Notes under the pieces: generated by a model
Seen by the model: only the letters and a program-made list of their open reading frames with translations
The model's database searches: none
Told to the model about the DNA's origin: nothing
Made by a program: the position numbers and the translations under genes
Source: Oscillospiraceae bacterium
Lineage (GTDB): Bacteria; Bacillota_A; Clostridia; Oscillospirales; Oscillospiraceae
Length of the DNA stretch: 27,713 nucleotides
Assembly (NCBI GenBank): GCA_015068055.1
Contig: SVLG01000024.1
Coordinates: 1-27,713, forward strand
Direction: 5' to 3'
Shown: piece after piece, positions 12,732 through 20,218 of the stretch
How positions within the stretch are numbered: the first letter of the stretch is position 1
How the letters are laid out: each line of letters starts with the position of its first letter

Positions 12732-14975
12732 TTGAGAACTGTATTCAACTTCAACGCGGGCTGGGCTTTTGCCAAAGAGTCCCAGGTTCCCGCCGCCATG
12801 CCCGCCGACTGGGAAGCCGTTGATCTGCCCCACTGCTGGAACGCCGTGGATGGGCAGGACGGCGGCAACGATTACTACCGCGGCACCTGCTGCTATGCCA
12901 AGAGTTTTGCCAAAGCCGATCTGCCCGCAAGCGACCGCTACTATCTGGAGCTTCAGGGTACCAACTCCTCCGCCGCTGTCTATCTCAACGGCGAGAAGCT
13001 GGCCGAGCACCACGGCGGCTACTCCACCTGGCGCGTGGAACTGAGCGGCAAACTGCAGGAGGAAAATCTGCTGGCTGTCACCGTGGACAACGCAGCCAAC
13101 GAAACCGTCTATCCCCAGATGGCTGACTTCACCTTCTACGGCGGCATCTATCGCGACGTGAACGTCATCTGTGTCAGCGAGAGCCATTTTGACCTCGATT
13201 ATTACGGCAGCAAGGGCATTGCCGTGACTCCCGTTATGGACGGTGCTAACGCCAATGTCGGCGTGCAGGTCTGGGTCAGCAACGCCAAGGAAGGCCAGAG
13301 CATCCGCTATACCGTCTATGACGCGCAGGAAAACGAGCTGCAGACCGTGGAGAGCGCCGAGACCAACGCTTCCTTCGTCATTGAAAACGCCCATCTGTGG
13401 CACGGCCGCAAGGATCCCTACCTCTACTGCCTCGAGGCAGAGCTGGTGGAGGGCGGCGAGGTCATTGATGCCGTCTGCACCCGCTTCGGCTGCCGCAGCT
13501 TTGAGATCGACCCCAACCGCGGCTTTATCCTCAACGGCGAGGAGTACCCCCTCCGCGGCGTGAGCCGTCATCAGGATCGCTGGGGCAAGGGCAACGCCCT
13601 GAGCCATGCCGACCATGAGCAGGACATGGACCTTATCTGCGAAGTAGGCGCCACCACCATCCGTCTGGCCCACTACCAGCACGATCAGTATTTCTATGAT
13701 CTCTGCGACGAGCGCGGTCTGGTGATCTGGGCTGAGATCCCCTATATCTCCAAGCATATGCCCACCGGCCGTGAGAACACCATCAGCCAGATGCGTGAGC
13801 TGATCGCGCAGAACTACAACCATCCCTCCATCGTGGTCTGGGGTCTCAGCAACGAGATCTCCATCGGCGGCAGCGACGCTGATCTGCTGGAGAACCACCG
13901 CATCCTCAACGACCTCTGCCACGAGATGGACAAGACCCGCAAGACCACCATCGCGGCCGTCTCCATGTGCAAGATGGATGACCCCTATCTCCAGATTCCC
14001 GATGTGGTCAGCTACAACCACTACTTCGGCTGGTATGGCGGCGAAACCTCCATGAACGGCCCCTGGTTCGATAAGTTCCACGCCACTCACCCCAACATCC
14101 CCATTGGCTGCTCCGAGTACGGCTGCGAAGCTCTCAACTGGCACACTTCCGATCCCCGTCAGGGCGACTATACCGAGGAGTATCAGGCCTATTACCACGA
14201 GGAGCTCATCCGTCAGCTCTTCTCCCGCAAGTATATGTGGGCCACTCATGTCTGGAACATGTTTGACTTCGGTGCCGATGCCCGCGCCGAGGGCGGCGAG
14301 AACGGCCAGAACCACAAGGGTCTGGTAACCTTTGACCGCTCCTATAAGAAGGACTCCTTCTATGCCTACAAGGCCTGGCTCAGCGACGAGCCCTTTGTCC
14401 ACCTCTGCGGCAAGCGCTATGTAGACCGCGTAGAGGATGTGACCCGCGTCACCGTTTACTCCAACCAGAGCGCTGTGGAGCTTTTCGCCAATGGTGTCAG
14501 CCTCGGCGTAAAGGAAGCGGCTGATCATTTCTTCTACTTTGACGTGCCCAATGCCGGCGAAACGAAGCTGGAAGCCGTGGCCGGTGAACTGCGTGACGAG
14601 AGCCTCATCCGCAAGGTCGAAACCTTCAACGAGGAGTACCGGCTGAAGGAAGTCGGTGCCATTCTCAACTGGTTTGACATTGAGGAGAAGCCCGGCCGTC
14701 TCTCCCTGAACTCCAAGATGAGTGATGTCATTTCCACCTTCCGCGGCAAGCTCCTCTTCATGCGCCTGATGGGCAAGATGATGGGCGGCAAGAAGAAGGG
14801 CGAGAAGGCCAAGCCCATGGGCTTTGAAATGACTCCCGAACTGATGAGCATGATGGGCGGATTCACTGTGCTGCGCCTGCTGACCATGGCCGGCGGCATG
14901 ATGAATGCCAAGTTCACCAAGGAAGACCTGCTTAATCTGAACAGGAAGCTCAGCAGAATCCGAGCGCCCCGATAA
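12732..14975 (+). CDS. Glycoside hydrolase family 2, beta-glucuronidase/beta-galactosidase type
   Basis: A 747-residue cytoplasmic glycosidase. Residues 1-150 form the sugar-binding jelly roll (NFNAGWAFAKE, DLPHCWNAVDG, YYRGTCCYAKSF), ~155-255 an immunoglobulin-like domain, and ~256-560 the TIM barrel. The acid/base is E375 in WGLSNEIS and the nucleophile E462 in GCSEYG. N527-H528-K529 matches the NxK motif that holds the carboxylate in beta-glucuronidases, though similar text occurs in some beta-galactosidases. The setting (symporter, glucuronate isomerase, kinase, mannonate oxidoreductase) favours glucuronide cleavage. An additional Ig-like stretch (~565-640) leads to an unusual Met-rich tail (~660-747). 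The start is TTG with GAAGGAGG upstream. No signal peptide is seen. Confidence 0.88.
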   Translation: MRTVFNFNAGWAFAKESQVPAAMPADWEAVDLPHCWNAVDGQDGGNDYYRGTCCYAKSFAKADLPASDRYYLELQGTNSSAAVYLNGEKLAEHHGGYSTWRVELSGKLQEENLLAVTVDNAANETVYPQMADFTFYGGIYRDVNVICVSESHFDLDYYGSKGIAVTPVMDGANANVGVQVWVSNAKEGQSIRYTVYDAQENELQTVESAETNASFVIENAHLWHGRKDPYLYCLEAELVEGGEVIDAVCTRFGCRSFEIDPNRGFILNGEEYPLRGVSRHQDRWGKGNALSHADHEQDMDLICEVGATTIRLAHYQHDQYFYDLCDERGLVIWAEIPYISKHMPTGRENTISQMRELIAQNYNHPSIVVWGLSNEISIGGSDADLLENHRILNDLCHEMDKTRKTTIAAVSMCKMDDPYLQIPDVVSYNHYFGWYGGETSMNGPWFDKFHATHPNIPIGCSEYGCEALNWHTSDPRQGDYTEEYQAYYHEELIRQLFSRKYMWATHVWNMFDFGADARAEGGENGQNHKGLVTFDRSYKKDSFYAYKAWLSDEPFVHLCGKRYVDRVEDVTRVTVYSNQSAVELFANGVSLGVKEAADHFFYFDVPNAGETKLEAVAGELRDESLIRKVETFNEEYRLKEVGAILNWFDIEEKPGRLSLNSKMSDVISTFRGKLLFMRLMGKMMGGKKKGEKAKPMGFEMTPELMSMMGGFTVLRLLTMAGGMMNAKFTKEDLLNLNRKLSRIRAPR

Positions 14976-14983
14976 GATAACAA

Positions 14984-15014
14984 AAGGGCCTGCTTATTCG
15001 GGCAGGCCCTCTTG
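14984..15014 (+). promoter_or_regulatory. Intercistronic hairpin between GH2 and uxaC
   Basis: GGGCCTGC pairs with GCAGGCCC around TTATTCG and is flanked by AAAA and TCTTGT. It is a strong stem with only a poor T run, so a partial terminator or a message-stabilising element. Confidence 0.55.
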
Positions 15015-15043
15015 TCACATATGTTCACGGAAGGAAAACACCT

Positions 15044-16426
15044 ATGAATTACTTTGCGGGAGATCGTTTTACCCTCTTTTCCGACAGCGCCCGCGCCCTG
15101 TATGCAGGCTGCCGGGACATCCCCATCTTTGACTACCATAATCATCTCTCCCCCCAGCTGCTCTACGAAAACAGGAATTTTGAGAATTTGGCGCAGTTCT
15201 GGCTCACCGGCGATCACTACATCTGGCGGGCCATGCGCGCTGCCGGCGTGGACGAGCGCCTCATCACCGGCGATGCCCCGGACTATGAGCGCTATCTCGC
15301 TTGGGTGGCGGTGCTGGATCAGCTGGTCGGCTGTCCGCTCTATGCCTGGACGCAGATGCAGGTGGCCAGACTCTTTGGCGAGGAGGAACCGCTGACTCTG
15401 GAAAGCGCCCCTGCCTTCTATGAACGAGGCAACGCCCTTCTGCAGACGGAGGACTTCCGCCCCCGTGCGCTTTTGAAGCGCTTCGGCGTTACAAAGCTCT
15501 GCACCACCGACGAGCCCGGCGACACGCTGGCATGGCATATCCGGCTCCGGGATGAGGTGAAGGACCTTACTGTCCTGCCCGCTTTCCGACCGGACAAGCT
15601 TCTGAACGCTTCCAAGGCAACCTGGCTGCCCGCCATGGAAAAGCTCAGCAAACAAGAGGGCATGGCCATTGGGACTCTCGACGAACTCAAAGCCGCTCTT
15701 GTACATTCCCTTGACCACTTTGCCGCCCTTGGCTGCTGCACCAGCGACCACGGCTATGAGGGACTCCGCTACGGTGATCCCAGCGGCGCAGAGGAGGCCT
15801 TTGTCTCCGCGCTCGCCCGGGGAATTGCCACCGCGGAGGAAGAAGAACACATCGCCTCCGAGCTGCTGCGCTTCCTTGGCAGGGAGTACCATCGGCGCGG
15901 CATGGTCATGCAGCTGCATGTTGGCGCTCTGCGTAACGGCAACACCCGCCGCTTCCGCGCCCTCGGCGCCGACTGTGGTGTGGACAGCGTGGACGATCCC
16001 ATCGGCGTGAGGGCCATTGCTCCGCTGCTGGACGAACTGGAAACGGCCGACGCTCTGCCCCGCACCATCCTGTACTGCCTTAATGAGACGGAGTATGCCC
16101 CCCTCTGCACACTGGCCGTCAGCTTTGCAGGCGGCGGTGTCCGCGACCGGGTTCAGGTGGGTTCCGCCTGGTGGTTCAATGACCATGAGCGCGGTATGCG
16201 TCTGCAGCTCCATCAGCTGATGGAAAACGCCATGCTTCCCGGCTTTGTGGGCATGCTTACCGACTCAAGAAGTCTCGGCACCTTTGTGCGCCACGATTAT
16301 TTCCGCCGCATCCTCTGCGACTGCGTGGGCGAATATGTGGAACGGGGTGAGTTCCCCCTGAAGCGCGCCCAGCAGATCGTTGATGATATCTGTTACCAAA
16401 ATGCTATCACATACTTTGGAGGTTAA
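15044..16426 (+). CDS. uxaC: Glucuronate isomerase (uronate isomerase)
   Basis: A 460-residue enzyme converting D-glucuronate to D-fructuronate (and galacturonate to tagaturonate). It belongs to the amidohydrolase-like superfamily. Metal and substrate motifs seen are DYHNHLSP (H32, H34), CTTDEP, SDHG, MQLHVGALRNGNTR, VGSAWWFND and the closing LTDSRSLGTFVRHDYFRRILC, and the length equals the family norm of about 465. The ATG has GGAAGGAAAACACCT upstream. The gene lies between the GH2 and kinase genes and makes the link from released glucuronate into the Ashwell pathway. Its codon use is noticeably less biased than that of its neighbours, with more CGG, CTT and GTT codons. Confidence 0.96.
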   Translation: MNYFAGDRFTLFSDSARALYAGCRDIPIFDYHNHLSPQLLYENRNFENLAQFWLTGDHYIWRAMRAAGVDERLITGDAPDYERYLAWVAVLDQLVGCPLYAWTQMQVARLFGEEEPLTLESAPAFYERGNALLQTEDFRPRALLKRFGVTKLCTTDEPGDTLAWHIRLRDEVKDLTVLPAFRPDKLLNASKATWLPAMEKLSKQEGMAIGTLDELKAALVHSLDHFAALGCCTSDHGYEGLRYGDPSGAEEAFVSALARGIATAEEEEHIASELLRFLGREYHRRGMVMQLHVGALRNGNTRRFRALGADCGVDSVDDPIGVRAIAPLLDELETADALPRTILYCLNETEYAPLCTLAVSFAGGGVRDRVQVGSAWWFNDHERGMRLQLHQLMENAMLPGFVGMLTDSRSLGTFVRHDYFRRILCDCVGEYVERGEFPLKRAQQIVDDICYQNAITYFGG

Positions 16427-16431
16427 AAGTC

Positions 16432-17505
16432 ATGACCATCAGAGAAAACTGCAAGTACGCTCTCGCTACCGTCACCAGCATGGGTGTCCGCATCACCCCG
16501 CTTCACCGTCAGCCCGTTCATACCAGTCATCTCTTTGAAATGCAGGCCACCAGCGCCGAGACCAACGTTCTCAACGTTGCCGCCTCTCTGGGCGCCGGTG
16601 CCAAGGTTCTGACCCGTTTTGTGGAAGGCAGCGCCATCTCCGCTTTCATCAAGAGCGAGCTGCGCCGCCGCGGCATGGACTACGAAGGCGTTGAGATTCC
16701 GCAGGGCGGCCCCTGGGGCTATCGCCACCAGTTCAACATCGCTGACTCCGGCTATGGCCTCCGCGGCCCCCGCGTGCTCAACGACCGCGCCGGTGAGGTG
16801 GGCCGTACCCTCAGCGCCGAGGACTTTGACCTGGACCGCATCTTCGGTCAGGAAGGCTGCGCCATTCTGCACCTCTCCGGCCTGATCGCCGCCCTCTCCC
16901 CTGAGACCACCGCCTGCTGCGTGGCCGTTGCCAAGAAGGCCAAGGAATACGGCACCCGCATCTCCTTCGACCTGAACTACCGTGCCAGCTTCTGGGAAGG
17001 CCGCGAGGCGGAGCTCCGCGCCAGCTTCCAGGAGATTGCCAACATCGCTGACATCCTCATCGGCAACGAAGAGGACTTCCAGCTGGCTCTGGGCATTGAA
17101 GGCCCTGAGGCCGGCGGCAAGGACATCAGCGCCAAGATCGACGGCTTCAAGGGCATGATCGAGCGCGTGAAGGAAGCCTACCCCCACGTGTCCGTCTTTG
17201 CCACCACCCTGCGTGAAGTGTTCAACGCCAACTGCCACAACTGGGGTGCCATCATGCTGGCCGACGGTCAGTGGAGCGTGGAGATGCCCCGTGAAATTCA
17301 GGTCCTCGACCGCATCGGCGGCGGCGACGGCTTTGTGGGCGGCCTGCTCTACGGTCTTGCCAAGGGCTGGGAGAGCGAAAAGTGCCTTCAGTTCGGCTGG
17401 GCCACCGGCGTTCTGGCCGCCACCATGCTGGTGGACTACGGCACCCCCGCCGACGAGGAGCAGGTCTGGAGCATCTACAAGGGCAACGCCCGCGTAAAGC
17501 GCTGA
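16432..17505 (+). CDS. kdgK: PfkB-family sugar kinase, probable 2-keto-3-deoxygluconate kinase
   Basis: A 357-residue ribokinase-fold enzyme. It has the substrate-side Gly/Asn pattern near the start (TSAETNVLNVAASLGAGAKVLTRF), FDLNYRASFW at 179-188 where KDG kinases hold substrate and ATP, and the anion-hole motif DRIGGGDGFVGG (296-304) with D299 as catalytic base. It would phosphorylate KDG to KDPG. It starts five bases after uxaC, with GGAGG inside the end of that gene. The context strongly suggests KDG kinase; other aldonate or uronate kinases of this family cannot be excluded. No KDPG aldolase gene follows. Confidence 0.85.
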   Translation: MTIRENCKYALATVTSMGVRITPLHRQPVHTSHLFEMQATSAETNVLNVAASLGAGAKVLTRFVEGSAISAFIKSELRRRGMDYEGVEIPQGGPWGYRHQFNIADSGYGLRGPRVLNDRAGEVGRTLSAEDFDLDRIFGQEGCAILHLSGLIAALSPETTACCVAVAKKAKEYGTRISFDLNYRASFWEGREAELRASFQEIANIADILIGNEEDFQLALGIEGPEAGGKDISAKIDGFKGMIERVKEAYPHVSVFATTLREVFNANCHNWGAIMLADGQWSVEMPREIQVLDRIGGGDGFVGGLLYGLAKGWESEKCLQFGWATGVLAATMLVDYGTPADEEQVWSIYKGNARVKR

Positions 17506-17506
17506 T

Positions 17507-18781
17507 ATGAAGGAGTTTTCTCTCTATCCTGCGGAGGGTCGGAAGGCCCTCACGCAGGAGGAAGTCCGCGCGGCTGTTGAGACCGCTGTGGCGGAATATA
17601 GGGGCAGCGGCAAGCGCATTCTCCTGATCGTGCCCGACTACACCCGTTACCACTCCAACGCCGGTCTCATCGCCAATGCCATCTACCATGCCCTCCCCGA
17701 CTGCGACGTGGAGCTGCTGGAAGCGCTGGGAACCCATGTGCCCATGACCCGGGAGGAATGCGCCGACATGTACGGCGACATTCCCTTTGAGAAGTTCATC
17801 TCCCACGACTGGCGTCACGACGTGGTGAAGCTGGGTGAGGTCCCCGCCGACTTTGTCAGCGCCGTCTCGGAGGGCGTGATGTGCGAGGCCATCGACGTGG
17901 AGGTGAACCGCCGCGTGGTGGAGGGTGGTTATGACCTCATCCTCTCCATCGGACAGGTGGTTCCCCATGAGGTGGTGGGCATGGCCAACCACTCCAAGAA
18001 CATCTTTGTGGGTGTGGGCGGCAGCAGTATGATCAATGCCTCCCACGCGCTGGGCGCATTCTATGGCATGGAGCGCGTCATGGGCAAGGACCACTCCCCC
18101 GTCCGAAAAGTCTTTGACTATGCGCTGGAACACTTCCTCGCCCATCTCCCCCTCTCCTTTATCCTCACGGTCACCACCGCTCCCGACGGTGTCATCACCA
18201 CCCACGGTCTTTTTGTGGGTGCGAAGCGCTGCTGGTTTGAGGAAGCCATCCGCCTGGCCCAGCAGAAAAATCTGACGCTGGTGGACGCTCCCATGAAGCG
18301 TGTAGTGGTCTATCTGAACGCCGAGGAGTTTAAGAGTACCTGGCTTGGCAACAAGTCCGTGTACCGCACCCGCATGGCCATCGCCGATGGCGGTGAGCTG
18401 ATTGTGCTGGCCCCCGGTGTGGATAAGTTTGGCGAGGATGCCGCTGTGGATAAGCTCATCCGCCGCTACGGCTACTGCGGCCGTGAGCAGGTAACGGCCC
18501 TTTGCAAGAGCGAGCCCGAACTGGCCGCAAACCTCTCCGCTGCCGCCCATCTGATCCACGGCAGCTCCGACGGCCGCTTTGCCATTACCTATTGCACCGA
18601 AAAGCTCACGAAGGAAGAAGTGGAGGGTGTCTGCTTCGGCTACCGACCCTATGCCGAGGCCATCAAAGACTACGACCCTCAGACCCTTACCGATGGCTGG
18701 CATACCGCCCCGGACGGCGAACCCTTCTTCTACATCAGTAACCCCGCGCTTGGGCTCTGGGCGGACAAGGCAAGATTTTAA
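17507..18781 (+). CDS. LarA-family nickel-pincer enzyme (lactate racemase-like), substrate probably a sugar acid
   Basis: A 424-residue protein of the LarA superfamily. LarA inverts carbon 2 of lactate with a nickel-pincer nucleotide attached to a lysine. Residues matching the L. plantarum set are R47 in PDYTRYHSN, H77 in LGTHVPMT, H154 in VVPHEVVG, K164 in NHSKNIFVGVGG, H180 in NASHALG and K283 in GNKSVYRTR; the pattern looks catalytically intact. Known relatives act on lactate, malate, phenyllactate and D-gluconate (2-epimerase). Embedded in a uronate operon, this one probably acts on an aldonate such as D-mannonate/D-gluconate. It starts one base after the kinase stop without a clear ribosome binding site, so it likely relies on re-initiation. 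Cofactor genes larB, larC and larE are not in the window. Confidence 0.85.
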   Translation: MKEFSLYPAEGRKALTQEEVRAAVETAVAEYRGSGKRILLIVPDYTRYHSNAGLIANAIYHALPDCDVELLEALGTHVPMTREECADMYGDIPFEKFISHDWRHDVVKLGEVPADFVSAVSEGVMCEAIDVEVNRRVVEGGYDLILSIGQVVPHEVVGMANHSKNIFVGVGGSSMINASHALGAFYGMERVMGKDHSPVRKVFDYALEHFLAHLPLSFILTVTTAPDGVITTHGLFVGAKRCWFEEAIRLAQQKNLTLVDAPMKRVVVYLNAEEFKSTWLGNKSVYRTRMAIADGGELIVLAPGVDKFGEDAAVDKLIRRYGYCGREQVTALCKSEPELAANLSAAAHLIHGSSDGRFAITYCTEKLTKEEVEGVCFGYRPYAEAIKDYDPQTLTDGWHTAPDGEPFFYISNPALGLWADKARF

Positions 18782-18793
18782 GGAGCAAACGAT

Positions 18794-19639
18794 ATGAAAC
18801 TTCCCTTTACTGTAGACCTCAGCGGTAAGGTGGCCGTGGTCACCGGTGCCGGGGGCGTTCTTTGCAGCGACATGGCCAGGGCTCTCGCCCAGTGCGGCGC
18901 AAAGGTCGCTCTGCTGGGCCGCACGTTCTCTTCTCTGGAGGCAGTGGCCGAGGATATCCGTGCCGATGGCGGCTGTGCAAAAAGCTACAGCACCGACGTG
19001 CTGAGCCGTGCCTCTCTGGAGGCTGCTGCCGAGGCCATCCACGCGGATCTCGGCAAGGTTGATATTCTCATCAACGGTGCCGGCGGCAACAACCCCCGGG
19101 CCAGCACCGATAAGGAATACTACGAGCCCGGTGATCTGGACGCGGAAACCAAGAGCTTCTTCGATCTGGACGAGGAGGGTGTGAAGTACGTCTTCGACCT
19201 GAACTTCTCCGGCGCTCTCATCCCCACGCAGGTCTTTGCCAGGGATATGGTGGAGCATGGCGGCTGCGTCATCAACATCTCCTCCATGAACGCCTATACC
19301 CCCCTCACCAAGATTCCTGCCTATTCCGGCGCCAAGGCCGCCATCAGCAACTTTACCCAGTGGTTGGCGGTGCATTTCAGCCGCGTAGGTATCCGGGTAA
19401 ACGCCATTGCCCCCGGCTTCTTCTCCACCAAGCAGAATGCTGCCCTCCTCTGGAACCCCGACGGCACGCCCACGGCACGCACCGGCAAGATCCTTGCGGC
19501 CACGCCCATGGGCCGCTTTGGTCAGAGCGAGGAGCTGCTGGGCGCCCTGCTCTACCTCGTCAGCGACGAGGCCGCCGGTTTTGTCACCGGCACCGTCCTC
19601 CCCGTGGACGGCGGCTTCTCCGCCTACGCAGGCGTTTGA
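18794..19639 (+). CDS. uxuB: SDR-family D-mannonate oxidoreductase (fructuronate reductase)
   Basis: A 281-residue short-chain dehydrogenase. The cofactor motif is TGAGGVLC (17-24), NGAGG stands at 94-98, and the catalytic residues are S163/S164 (NISSMNAY), Y177 and K181 (AYSGAK). The opening LPFTVDLSGKVAVVTGAGGVL and the long family-specific stretch GFFSTKQNAALLWNPDGTPTARTGKILAATPMGRFG match the Bacillus YjmF/UxuB type of D-mannonate oxidoreductase, which interconverts D-fructuronate and D-mannonate with NADH. It is the last gene of the operon, 12 bases after the LarA-like gene, with AAGGAG well placed. A strong terminator follows. Confidence 0.9.
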   Translation: MKLPFTVDLSGKVAVVTGAGGVLCSDMARALAQCGAKVALLGRTFSSLEAVAEDIRADGGCAKSYSTDVLSRASLEAAAEAIHADLGKVDILINGAGGNNPRASTDKEYYEPGDLDAETKSFFDLDEEGVKYVFDLNFSGALIPTQVFARDMVEHGGCVINISSMNAYTPLTKIPAYSGAKAAISNFTQWLAVHFSRVGIRVNAIAPGFFSTKQNAALLWNPDGTPTARTGKILAATPMGRFGQSEELLGALLYLVSDEAAGFVTGTVLPVDGGFSAYAGV

Positions 19640-19652
19640 GAAACGCATATGC

Positions 19653-19692
19653 AACACCCCTCGCGGCATATCCTGCCGGAGGGGTGTTTTTT
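19653..19692 (+). terminator. Terminator of the uronate operon, also carrying the next ribosome binding site
   Basis: AACACCCCTC-G-CGGCA pairs with TGCCG-GAGGGGTGTT (15 bp, one bulged base, loop TATCC) followed by a run of T. The GGAGGGG in the right arm is also the only good ribosome binding site for the ATG at 19694. Confidence 0.9.
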
Positions 19693-19693
19693 C

Positions 19694-20218
19694 ATGTTCA
19701 ACGGAAAACAGCGCATGAGTGTGAGCGCGGGCGGCGCGTTGGGGCTGGCCGCGCTGCTCTTCCTTGTAGACCTCCGTTATCTTCCTGCACTGCTGACAGC
19801 CGCTCTGATGCACGAGCTGGGCCACATGGCCGCCCTGAAACTCTGCCGGGCCGAGCTTCTTGAGCTGCGTCTGGAGTTCTTCGGGCTCTGTCTGGTAACC
19901 ACGCCGCCCACATCTTCAGCCAGGGAGGCCTTCTGCGCCCTCTGCGGCCCTGCTGCGGGGCTTTTGTGGGCTGTAGCCATACACCGCTGCCACCCACTCG
20001 CCGCAGCGTTCTCGCTTCTTCTGAGCGCCTACAATCTCCTGCCTGCGCTGCCGCTGGATGGAGGACGGGCCCTGCTGGCTCTCTGCGGCAGGCGCTGGCT
20101 GCTGCGGCTGACGGGCGGCAGCAGCGCTTTTTTTGTTCTGGCGCTGGCTCTCTGGGCTCCGCTGCCCATGCTGCTCTTTCCTGCGTTCTGGCTCTGGCTG
20201 GAGGCCATCAGAGCATAA
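19694..20218 (+). CDS. Short SpoIVFB-like site-2 membrane metalloprotease
   Basis: A 174-residue membrane protein of the M50 family. The zinc motif HELGH is at residues 40-44, and the second zinc ligand region is NLLPALPLDGGR (114-125, D122). Hydrophobic segments lie at about 12-38, 80-98, 101-120 and 145-168. SpoIVFB cleaves pro-sigma-K in the mother cell, but it is about 290 residues with a CBS domain; this protein lacks that domain, so the substrate is open. A sporulation role is suggested by the adjacent sigF. I chose the ATG at 19694 with GGAGGGG ten bases upstream. The gene runs tail to tail into sigF, overlapping by 11 bases. Confidence 0.82.
   Translation: MFNGKQRMSVSAGGALGLAALLFLVDLRYLPALLTAALMHELGHMAALKLCRAELLELRLEFFGLCLVTTPPTSSAREAFCALCGPAAGLLWAVAIHRCHPLAAAFSLLLSAYNLLPALPLDGGRALLALCGRRWLLRLTGGSSAFFVLALALWAPLPMLLFPAFWLWLEAIRA

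Noticed and set aside
12567..14528. A 653-residue minus-strand frame opposite GH2
   Set aside because: Shadow of the GH2 gene; no motif and no ribosome binding site.
17252..19825. An 857-residue minus-strand frame spanning kinase, LarA-like and SDR genes
   Set aside because: Three well-supported genes occupy the other strand; the long frame follows from their codon bias.
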